Assembly: GCA_946221025.1 (NCBI GenBank)
Contig: CAMIMS010000055.1
Coordinates: 1-12,348 of the forward strand
Length of the DNA stretch: 12,348 nucleotides
Direction: 5' to 3'
Source: an uncultured Pseudoclavibacter sp.
GTDB lineage: Bacteria; Actinomycetota; Actinomycetes; Actinomycetales; Microbacteriaceae
In this document: positions 1-6,344 of the stretch, piece after piece
Position numbering within the stretch: position 1 is the first letter of the stretch
Layout of the letters: every line of letters starts with the position of its first letter
Notes under the pieces: model-generated
The model's input: the letters and a program-made list of their open reading frames with translations, nothing else
Databases searched by the model: none
Told to the model about the DNA's origin: nothing
Position numbers and translations under genes: made by a program

Positions 1-716
1 GTCGTGGGTGGGAAGTACTGTGTGCTCGTTGGTCGCGGTCGCCCGTACGTCGGTGATGCCGGGTACGGGGTCGGCGAAGGTGCCGGAGTTTCCCCACGAC
101 GGATCGGGAGGCGCTCGTGGGGGAAGAGTGCGCGCTCCGTGTAGTCGAGGTACATGAAACCGTTCAGGTTCATCTCGTCCCAAACCTTCTTGTGATCGAA
201 GTCTACGCAGCCACTGGCGCCGTAAATTGCCCATGCGCCAAAGTTATTCACGCCTACTCGCCAGTATCCGTATTGCCCACTCGCGCGGAACGTAGCTTCC
301 CGTCCGTCCGAATCCTTCTGTATGTCTCCCACGGCGAAACCTGCGTCCCGCACACGTGCATGCGCTTCCGGGACACTGCTCGGCACCGGTCCGTCCAATC
401 GATCGATCTGGGGTGTTTTTCTTAAGATAGTGAATTGACCGCCCGGACCTTTGTCGCAAGATTCCGGCCGATTGCCGTAGTCACTAAACAGCCAGCGCTC
501 TTCATATAGGGCTTCTTGGATGCGCTGTATCTCATCGAGGACTACCTCGAATCTGCTGACCGCGTGGTCGTAGTCGTTCATGCCTTCGGGTTTCTGGTCC
601 CCTGAGCCTGAAGTGTCGAGAAGTTGGCATGCCGAAAGCGCAAAGAGGATCACTGCGACGGTCATGCAAGTGATACCCACCTGCAACGAACGTAACTCTG
701 CATCTCCGCGCTGCAT
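1..716 (-). CDS. Tandem lipoprotein, copy 6 of 6 (3' end cut by the window edge)
   Basis: This is the last visible copy of the lipoprotein array, and its reading frame is open to the left edge. A lipobox LSAC (Cys30 if the ATG at 716 is used) is followed by Q-L-L, a polar linker and the family block EGMNDYDHAVSRFEV. Further on are the paired conserved cysteines (RPESC and SGCVDFD), then ALFPHERLPIRRGETPAPSP and the Pro/Thr tail. Start choice is uncertain. ATG 716 lies 16 bases after the stop of copy 5, close to the 14-base spacing elsewhere, but it gives a signal peptide about 10 residues longer than in the sister copies. A TTG at 686 would give the usual 20-residue signal but no basic residues in it. 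The protein is predicted to be exported and anchored outside the membrane. Its function is not recognised; by position it is a candidate immunity protein. Its tail DNA is almost identical to that of copy 1. Confidence 0.8.
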   Translation of the reverse strand, partial: MQRGDAELRSLQVGITCMTVAVILFALSACQLLDTSGSGDQKPEGMNDYDHAVSRFEVVLDEIQRIQEALYEERWLFSDYGNRPESCDKGPGGQFTILRKTPQIDRLDGPVPSSVPEAHARVRDAGFAVGDIQKDSDGREATFRASGQYGYWRVGVNNFGAWAIYGASGCVDFDHKKVWDEMNLNGFMYLDYTERALFPHERLPIRRGETPAPSPTPYPASPTYGRPRPTSTQYFPPT

Positions 717-732
717 CGATCACGACTTTCGG

Positions 733-1486
733 TTAAGGCGTTGGCGTGGGGGTAGGAGAGTTTGAAGGTTTCTTGAGTGTTGGGTATGAAGCTGGTGTAG
801 TCGCTGGGGTCGAGGTGCGCGGTTGCCACGTCGGCGCGACTGGTCCCGTCGTCGGCGGGTTGGACGAAGTCTCCCCACGGCGAATCGGGAGGCGCTCATG
901 CGGGTACAGCTCCCACCCGGCAGAGCGCGAATAGTTGAATCCGTTCGCGTTCATCTCATTCCAGACGGCTTTTTCGTCAAGGTCAACGCAAATGCTTGCT
1001 CCACTGATAGACCATGCCCCATATTTGTTGCGAAGAATGCGCCAGCCACCCATAGGTCCCGAGACGTGAAAAGAAGCCGGTTCACCAGATCGGTCAGTCT
1101 TGATCTTACCTACGTCAAAACCTTCTTCTCGAAGTAATTCTCTCGCGTTAGATACTGTTGCAGGTAGGTTAGCCTGTGCTTCATTAGGAGTGGGAGTTCG
1201 TCGGACAATGGTGAATCCACCCCCGCCGGAATCTCCGGGACGACTGCTCTGGCATACCGTGGGCCTGTTCCCATACTCAGTGAATTGCCATTGCCCGAAG
1301 TAGATGATTCGTTGAATCCGTTCGACTTCATCGAGCGTGGCTTCAAAGTGCTGGACGGCGACGTCGTAGTCGTCCATGCCCTCGGGGCTCTTAATCGCCG
1401 TTCGCTGAGGTGTGTCAAAAAAACTGACATGCGGAGAGTGCCGTGAGCAGCATCGCTGCCAAGAGCGTTACTAACGCGTTGCGCAA
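733..1486 (-). pseudogene. Tandem lipoprotein, copy 5 of 6, frameshifted in a 7-base homopolymer
   Basis: From the TTG at 1486 (14 bases after the stop of copy 4) the frame encodes a lipoprotein signal ending LTALSAC, then Q-F-F and an immediate TGA at 1417-1415. The rest of the protein continues in another frame, from MDDYD at 1377 to the stop at 733. The break is a run of seven A on the plus strand (1417-1423). Reading six instead of seven restores one open frame of about 250 residues, running CQFFDTPQ into KSPEGMDDYD, as in the sisters. The body keeps both cysteines (RPTVC, ASICVDLD) and PHERLPIRRGET. This copy is the most divergent: it has extra glycines after the first cysteine, and its tail ends in S/T/P repeats rather than EQTP. 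It may be a pseudogene, a phase-variable gene or a sequencing error. An internal start at 1377 would give a 214-residue product without a signal peptide. Confidence 0.75.
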
Positions 1487-1500
1487 GGGACCGGATCCAT

Positions 1501-2235
1501 CTATGGAGTCTGCTCAGGCCGTGACGGGGTTGGTGTCTCGACGGGTGAGGTCGTGGGCGGGAAGTACTGTGTGCTCGTTGGTCGCGGTCGCCCATACGTC
1601 TGCGATGCCGGGTACGGGGTCGGCGATGGTGCCGGAGTTTCCCCGCGGCGGATCGGGAGCCGCTCGTGGGGGAAAAGTGCGCGCTCTGTGTAGTCGTAGT
1701 ACATAAAGCCGTTGCGGTTCACCTCGTCCCAAACGTTCTTTTGGTCGATGTCAATGCAGTTAGTCGATCCGTAAATACTCCAGGCGCCTTGGTCATTCAA
1801 CATGACGTCCCAGCGTCCGGTTTCTCCGACTACCGAGAAATGCCCGGTATTGCCCCCTGAGTCGGGCGTAAGCTGGCCGACGGTAAAGCCCGCATCCACG
1901 AGCAGCTGGTGTCCCTCTGAGACTGTTGAAGGAAGCCTGCCTTCGCTCTTGGGAAGAGTGGGCGTCATGCGAAGGATCCCGAACTCGGCACCGGACCCGT
2001 TGGTGCAAGGTTCTGGACGATTGCCGTACCTTGTGACGAGCCAGCGTTCCCGGTAGATCCCTTCTTGGATCAGCTGAACTTCATCGAGCGCTATCTCGAA
2101 TTGTTCTACTGCGTAGTCGTAATCGTCCATGCCTTGGGGCTTCTGGCCACCTGACCCTGTAGCGCCGAGAAGCTGGCATGCGGAGAGTGCCGCGAGCAGC
2201 ATCGCTGCCAAGAGCGTTACTAATGCGTTGCGCAA
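1501..2235 (-). CDS. Tandem lipoprotein, copy 4 of 6
   Basis: A 244-residue predicted lipoprotein. Residues 1-20 form a short signal peptide with a basic N-end (RN), a hydrophobic core and the lipobox LSAC, so Cys20 would be lipidated and Q-L-L begins the mature protein. A helical-looking segment with MDDYDYAVEQFEIALDEVQ (residues 36-54) follows, then a globular part with conserved Cys77 and Cys160 (likely disulfide-bonded outside the cell), the block ERLPIRRGETPAPSP and a Pro/Thr/Ser tail ending EQTP. The TTG start is chosen because an in-frame TGA lies just upstream and no ATG or GTG is available. It sits 14 bases after the stop of copy 3 with only a weak ribosome site, suggesting translational coupling. 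I do not recognise the family by name. Position after a secreted-type hydrolase suggests immunity or an accessory role; this is inferred. Confidence 0.87.
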   Translation of the reverse strand: MRNALVTLLAAMLLAALSACQLLGATGSGGQKPQGMDDYDYAVEQFEIALDEVQLIQEGIYRERWLVTRYGNRPEPCTNGSGAEFGILRMTPTLPKSEGRLPSTVSEGHQLLVDAGFTVGQLTPDSGGNTGHFSVVGETGRWDVMLNDQGAWSIYGSTNCIDIDQKNVWDEVNRNGFMYYDYTERALFPHERLPIRRGETPAPSPTPYPASQTYGRPRPTSTQYFPPTTSPVETPTPSRPEQTP

Positions 2236-2249
2236 GGGACCGGATCCAT

Positions 2250-2984
2250 CTATGGAGTCTGCTCAGGCCGTGACGGAGTTGGTGTCTCGACGGGTGAGGT
2301 CGTGGGCGGAAAGTACTGCGTGCTCGTAGGCTGAGGCAACCCGTACGACTCGGATGCCGGATCGGGCGTTGGGGGCGGGGCGGGAGTCTCGCCCCGACGG
2401 ATAGGGAGCCGTTCCGCGGGATAGAGGGCCCAGTCGATGTCTTTCGTATATGAGAATCCATTCTGATTCATCTCGTCCCACACGGCCTGGCGGTCGATGT
2501 CAACGCAGTCAGTTGAGCCGTAGATGCTCCACGCGCCGTCATCGTTCATCATGACGTCCCAACGTCCGACCTCACCTCGGACCAAAAAATGACCGGTGTT
2601 TGGAGTTGAACCTTCTTGCACTGCACCAACAGCGAAGCCTGCGTTCTCGAAAAGGCGATGTCCTTCGCTAATCGTCGTGGGGAGTTCACCTTCGCGTTTT
2701 GCGTTTGTGGGTGTCATGCGGAGGATAGAAAAGCGGCCGCCATCGCCACGTTGGCAGCTCTCGGGCCGGTTACCGTACCTCGAAACGAGCCAGCGTTCGG
2801 TGTACAGCGTTTCCTGCAGTCGCTGCACCTCGTCGAGTGCAATCTCGAACTGTTCAACTGCGTAGTCGTAATCGTCCATGCCTGCGGGCTTCTTGTCTGC
2901 TGGCCTTGATATCTCGAGAAGCTGGCACGCGGAGAGTGTTGCGAGCAGTATTGCGGCAGGCAGTGTGATGAATGGCTTGCGCAC
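2250..2984 (-). CDS. Tandem lipoprotein, copy 3 of 6
   Basis: A 244-residue predicted lipoprotein. The signal peptide starts (M/V)RKPF, ends in the lipobox LSAC at Cys20, and is followed by QLLEIS. The family block MDDYDYAVEQFEIALDEVQ is nearly identical to copy 4. Conserved cysteines are at about 77 and 160 (RPESC, STDCVDID). The C-terminal block reads YPAERLPIRRGETPAP, with PAER replacing the usual PHER, and the tail ends EQTP. The frame stays open upstream to 3281, but the GTG at 2984 is preferred: it gives a proper signal peptide of exactly the sister length and the same 14-base gap from the stop of copy 2. The upstream extension would overlap copy 2 and bury the lipobox. The middle (about residues 92-135) differs strongly from copies 1, 2 and 5, while the ends are conserved. 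Function unknown. Confidence 0.87.
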   Translation of the reverse strand: MRKPFITLPAAILLATLSACQLLEISRPADKKPAGMDDYDYAVEQFEIALDEVQRLQETLYTERWLVSRYGNRPESCQRGDGGRFSILRMTPTNAKREGELPTTISEGHRLFENAGFAVGAVQEGSTPNTGHFLVRGEVGRWDVMMNDDGAWSIYGSTDCVDIDRQAVWDEMNQNGFSYTKDIDWALYPAERLPIRRGETPAPPPTPDPASESYGLPQPTSTQYFPPTTSPVETPTPSRPEQTP

Positions 2985-2998
2985 GGGAGCTGCGGTAT

Positions 2999-3736
2999 CT
3001 ATGGAGTCTGCTCGGGCCGTGACGAGCTTGGTGTTCCCGCGGGTGCGGTTGTGGGAGGGAAGTACTCCGTGTTCGTCGACCGCGGTCGCCCATACGTCGG
3101 TGACGCCGGGTATGGGGTCGGTGAAGGGGCTGGTGTCTCGCCGCGGCGGATTGGTAGGCGCTCGTGAGGAAAGAGTGCCCACTCGGTGTCCTTGTTGTAG
3201 GAAAAACCGTTCTGGTTCATTTCCTCCCAGACTTTCTTCTGATTGATGTCTAGGCAAGCACTTGCGCCGTAGATACTCCATGCGCCGTAGTCGTTCTGAT
3301 CAATTTTCCAGTATCCTGTTTCGCCGTTGATGCGAAAGTGCTGGTCGCTCCCGTCGCTCTTCTGGCGAATCTCCCCGACACTGAAGCCGTCCGTGCTTAA
3401 CATCCTGTGTGCTTCTTCGACTGTTCGAGGAACGTTGCCCTCGAGCTGATCCTGGCGGGGTGTCATTCGAAGAACTGTGAACCTACCACCAGCCCCCTTG
3501 TTGCATGTCTCGGGCCTATTTCCATAATCATTGAACAGCCAACGCTCTCCATAAAGCACTTCCTGGATTCGCTGCACCTCATTGAGCGTCAGCTCGAACT
3601 GCTCAACGGCGTGGTCGTAGTCATTCATGCCTTCGGGCTTCTCGTTTCCTGGCGGCCCTGACACGTTGAGAAGTTGGCACGCCGAGAGTGTTGCGAGCAG
3701 CATTCCGGCGAGCAGTGACACGAATGACTTGCGCAT
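2999..3736 (-). CDS. Tandem lipoprotein, copy 2 of 6
   Basis: A 245-residue predicted lipoprotein with signal MRKSFVSLLAGMLLATLSAC and lipidation at Cys20. The family block EGMNDYDHAVEQFELTLNEV follows, then cysteines 78 and 161 (RPETC, ASACLDIN), the block PHERLPIRRGETPAPSP, and a Pro/Ser tail ending EQTP. The ATG at 3736 is chosen over an in-frame GTG at 3751 because it lies 14 bases after the stop of copy 1, like the other junctions, and gives the standard 20-residue signal. The aromatic/acidic pattern and the two cysteines match the other copies throughout, so this is the same fold. The variable central segment (RQDQLEGNVPRTVEEAHRM) most resembles copies 1 and 6. Probably co-transcribed with the hydrolase gene. 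Function is not recognised; candidate immunity protein by context. Confidence 0.87.
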   Translation of the reverse strand: MRKSFVSLLAGMLLATLSACQLLNVSGPPGNEKPEGMNDYDHAVEQFELTLNEVQRIQEVLYGERWLFNDYGNRPETCNKGAGGRFTVLRMTPRQDQLEGNVPRTVEEAHRMLSTDGFSVGEIRQKSDGSDQHFRINGETGYWKIDQNDYGAWSIYGASACLDINQKKVWEEMNQNGFSYNKDTEWALFPHERLPIRRGETPAPSPTPYPASPTYGRPRSTNTEYFPPTTAPAGTPSSSRPEQTP

Positions 3737-3751
3737 GTGATTCAGGGTCAC

Positions 3752-4477
3752 CTATGGGGTCTGCTCAGGCTGTGACGAGGTTGGTGGGGTCGTGGGTGGG
3801 AAGTACTGTGTGCTCGTTGGTCGCGGCCGCCCGTACGTCGGTGATGCCGGGTACGGGGTCGGTGAAGGTGCTGGCGTCTCACCGTGGCGGATCGGCAGGC
3901 GCTCATGCGGAAAGAGTGCCCACTCGGTGTTGTCCACGTAAATGAAGCCGTTCTGGTTCATTTCTTTCCATACGGCTTGATCGTCAACATCTATGCACCG
4001 GGTTGAGCCGAATATGCTCCATGCGCCATAGCTATTGAGACCGACCCGCCACGTACCCTGCTCACCAACAAGAACAAATGTTTCGTCGCGTCCCTCTGGC
4101 GTCTGCCGTATCTCCCCGACGGAGAAGCCTGATTCACCCAGACGTTTGTGTGCCTCTGCCACACTCTCGACAGTAGGTCCCTCAAGTCGATCGCTACGAG
4201 GCGTCATTCGGTGGATGTTGAACTGTGCGCCTGAACCCGTGTCGCAGGAAACAGGCCGATTGCTGTACTCATTGAACAGCCATCGTTCCGCATAAAGCAC
4301 TTCTTGAATCTCCTGGACCTCGTCGAGGGCCAACTCAAATGATTCAACCGCGTAGTCGTAGTCGTTCATGCCTTCGGGCTTTTTGTCTGCAGTCGTTTGG
4401 GGAATGTCGAGGAGCTGGCATGCGGAAAGGGTTACCAGTAGCGGTATCGCGAGGAGTACAACCCGTATCTTGCGCAC
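3752..4477 (-). CDS. Tandem lipoprotein, copy 1 of 6 (next to the hydrolase gene)
   Basis: A 241-residue predicted lipoprotein beginning (M)RKIRVV, with the lipobox LSAC at Cys20 and QLLD after it. It carries the family block EGMNDYDYAVESFELALDEV, cysteines 78 and 161 (RPVSC, STRCIDVD), ALFPHERLPIRHGETPAP (His instead of the second Arg) and a Pro/Thr tail ending EQTP. The start is the GTG at 4477, with AAGGA 6 bases before it; this ribosome site shares its first bases with the TAA stop of the hydrolase gene (4488-4486). That is the best ribosome site in the array and only 8 bases separate the two genes, so the pair is almost certainly one operon. As the first gene after the putative effector, it is the best candidate for its cognate immunity protein. 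That role is inferred; the lipoprotein assignment is directly visible. Confidence 0.9.
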   Translation of the reverse strand: MRKIRVVLLAIPLLVTLSACQLLDIPQTTADKKPEGMNDYDYAVESFELALDEVQEIQEVLYAERWLFNEYSNRPVSCDTGSGAQFNIHRMTPRSDRLEGPTVESVAEAHKRLGESGFSVGEIRQTPEGRDETFVLVGEQGTWRVGLNSYGAWSIFGSTRCIDVDDQAVWKEMNQNGFIYVDNTEWALFPHERLPIRHGETPAPSPTPYPASPTYGRPRPTSTQYFPPTTPPTSSQPEQTP

Positions 4478-4485
4478 GAAAATCC

Positions 4486-6162
4486 TTAGTTTGTGTCGGC
4501 GAGAATTCGACCTGAGTGGTGAAGACTTTCGCTCTCAGGTGAGAGGTACCCGATTGACTGGTCATCGCCGAGTGTGTGCCCCTCTACGGGGAGGCGATCT
4601 GGAACAGGCTCGTAGATCGGGAATTCATTAGGGCTTTCACCTGCGCGTGTGATGTCGAGGTATGGCTGGGAGTACCGCAACGTCCCAGTTTGTATCCAAT
4701 CCCCATCCGAGTCGAAACTTGTGACCCCGGGAATCAACCGTGGGTCGACCGGGTGTGCGGGACTCGTCTGTCCAACATCATTCAGCAGATCTCGGGCGGC
4801 ATCAGTCGTGTAAACATCGGGCGCTCCAGGAGCATTCGCGTCAAAGTTCGTGAGAGCGCCGTGGCTGACACCGGCTGAACCGTAGAGAACAACATTGTCG
4901 ACGCCGTACGTTTCTCCACTGGCGAGAAGCGCCTCGGCGGTAGTCGTTGTCCCGTAAGAGAAGGCGGCAACGTTGAAGGTGGTCGAATCGCGAGGATGGC
5001 GCGCATCGTAACCTGCAAGCGCATCCTGCAGGCGTTCGGCACCAAGCTGCGCGTGCGCGAGAGATGGTTCCTCTGCGACGGAGGGTGTGTCGTATCCCAT
5101 CCATGAAACTACAGCGGAGTCCTCTCGTGGAATCCCTTCGTGTTTCAGCCGCTCGCGGATGTTCTGAGCGGCAACAGCTTGACCGTTGATTGTCTCCGCT
5201 TTGACGTCCGACAGCATGCCTGGCACAACGTAGGTTGCGTTCGTCGCGGTGTCCAGGTTCCCGTATGAGATAGCGGCGGTCCATGTGCCGCTCGGTGTCG
5301 AATCGTCGAGGGAAACGAGTTGCATTTCGGGGTCTCGGCCCGAAGCGAGTTCCGCCGCGATGTCTTGCAATTGGGAATAACGCGATTTGAAGGTGCTTTC
5401 CTCAACACTCACGGTGAAGTCCATCGGCTCGGGGTTATCGAGGCGGTCTTGCAGCACCCACCGGTTGGCCGTATCGCGAAGCGTGTAGGGCGCCCCCTCC
5501 ATCATCCCCACTTCCTCGGGGAAGTAGTACGCCGCCGCATACTGCTCTTCCGGGGTCATGTCATTGAACTCATCCACCACCTGATCGGGCGAGCGCCGCT
5601 CAGCAGCACGGAGGCGCTCCATCGCGGCCCTGGCATCGTCCTCAGACACCCCCTCGGGTGGAATCCGCGGCGGGAAGACGCCGGGGTAGTCGTCCGAAGG
5701 TTTGCGCGGTGCCTGCCCACCGGGGGCGGCTTGTGCTGCGCTGCCTGTGAGCGATCCGGCCTGCAGGCCGAAAGGCGCCCCGTTCGCCTGCGTGCTTTCA
5801 TTCGAGCCGGCGGGCGCACCGGGGAACGCACCTGCCGCACTGCCGGTCAGCGACCCGAGCGGGTTCCCCGAGAACGACCCCGGAATGAACCCGGCCCGGG
5901 CCGCGTCGCTGGCGACATCCTGCTCGTGCGCCTGGCGCTCGAGATCATCCGCGAGCGCGTCGAGCGCACCGTCCAGATCAATCAGCATCCGGGCGACCGA
6001 TTCGCGGAACCGCTCACGGAACGCATCCGCATCCCGACCCATCCACACGATCGCCTCAGTACGAGCGACAAGCTCGATCCCGACCCTTGACAGATCGTCC
6101 TGCCCGAAGACCCCCGCGAGCTCTCGTAGCGCGTCGGTATCGGCCCCATACATCCCGGTCAT
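4486..6162 (-). CDS. WXG100-like / alpha-beta hydrolase (DUF1023-type) fusion, putative T7SS effector
   Basis: A 558-residue protein. Residues 1-85 form two amphipathic helices around a W40-M-G42 turn (IVWMGRDADAFRERF), as in WXG100 and related ESX/type VII substrates; there is no Sec signal peptide. Residues 90-160 are a Gly/Ala/Pro linker in which GSLTGSAA occurs twice (about 103 and 137). Residues 165-270 are acidic, with DMTPEEQYAAAYYFPEEV. Residues 295-558 resemble the DUF1023 alpha/beta hydrolases: core strand TFNVAAFSYGTTTTAEAL with candidate nucleophile Ser402, strand VDNVVLYGSAG, and a candidate catalytic His529 (EGHTLGDDQSIGYL). The Asp is unclear. The elbow reads A-F-S-Y-G, lacking the first Gly of GxSxG. 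The ATG at 6162 has GAGAGGGGG 5 bases upstream; ATG 6153 is a less likely alternative. G+C drops sharply near residue 250, hinting at a grafted C-terminal domain. Likely an esterase or lipase; substrate unknown. Confidence 0.85.
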   Translation of the reverse strand: MTGMYGADTDALRELAGVFGQDDLSRVGIELVARTEAIVWMGRDADAFRERFRESVARMLIDLDGALDALADDLERQAHEQDVASDAARAGFIPGSFSGNPLGSLTGSAAGAFPGAPAGSNESTQANGAPFGLQAGSLTGSAAQAAPGGQAPRKPSDDYPGVFPPRIPPEGVSEDDARAAMERLRAAERRSPDQVVDEFNDMTPEEQYAAAYYFPEEVGMMEGAPYTLRDTANRWVLQDRLDNPEPMDFTVSVEESTFKSRYSQLQDIAAELASGRDPEMQLVSLDDSTPSGTWTAAISYGNLDTATNATYVVPGMLSDVKAETINGQAVAAQNIRERLKHEGIPREDSAVVSWMGYDTPSVAEEPSLAHAQLGAERLQDALAGYDARHPRDSTTFNVAAFSYGTTTTAEALLASGETYGVDNVVLYGSAGVSHGALTNFDANAPGAPDVYTTDAARDLLNDVGQTSPAHPVDPRLIPGVTSFDSDGDWIQTGTLRYSQPYLDITRAGESPNEFPIYEPVPDRLPVEGHTLGDDQSIGYLSPESESLHHSGRILADTN

Positions 6163-6230
6163 CCCGGCCCCCTCTCGGTGCGACCAGGCAACCAATCGCG
6201 CACCATCGCGCACAAGCCAAGGCGACAGGT

Positions 6231-6261
6231 GTTATCAAACCGAGACGTTAACCGTATTAAC
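6231..6261 (-). promoter_or_regulatory. Putative promoter/operator of the hydrolase-lipoprotein operon
   Basis: Upstream of the hydrolase start is an A/T-rich island in otherwise G/C-rich DNA. Read on the minus strand it has TTAATA (6260-6255), an 18-base spacer and GATAAC (6236-6231), a passable sigma-A pair that would give a leader of about 60 bases. Overlapping the -35 is a perfect inverted repeat GTTAA-N5-TTAAC (6247-6261), the size of a transcription-factor operator. Other TANNNT boxes lie in the same island (TACGGT, TAACGT), so the exact -10 is uncertain. Confidence 0.35.
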
Positions 6262-6314
6262 TCGTTACATTTCGAGGCGCGCAGCGCACGTGGCCGCGAA
6301 CCAGGTCAGGGGCC

Positions 6315-6337
6315 GGTCAGGCGCAGCCGCCTGGACC
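6315..6337 (-). terminator. Hairpin downstream of xthA, possible terminator
   Basis: Just past the xthA stop, the minus strand can fold GGTCcAGGCG / CGCCTGACC around a GCTG loop, a 9-bp stem with one bulged base. No U-run follows, which is common for hairpins in high-GC actinobacteria. It would separate xthA from the hydrolase operon downstream on the same strand. Confidence 0.4.
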
Positions 6338-6344
6338 GCGCGCC

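Noticed and set aside
2985..3281. Upstream extension of lipoprotein copy 3 to a start near 3281 (343 residues)
   Set aside because: It overlaps copy 2 in another frame and places the lipobox in the middle of the protein; the GTG at 2984 gives the same signal length and gap as the sister genes.
1..4477. The repeated units as a CRISPR array or an insertion sequence
   Set aside because: The period is about 740-750 bases and each unit is a full lipoprotein gene; there are no short regular spacers, transposase or terminal inverted repeats.
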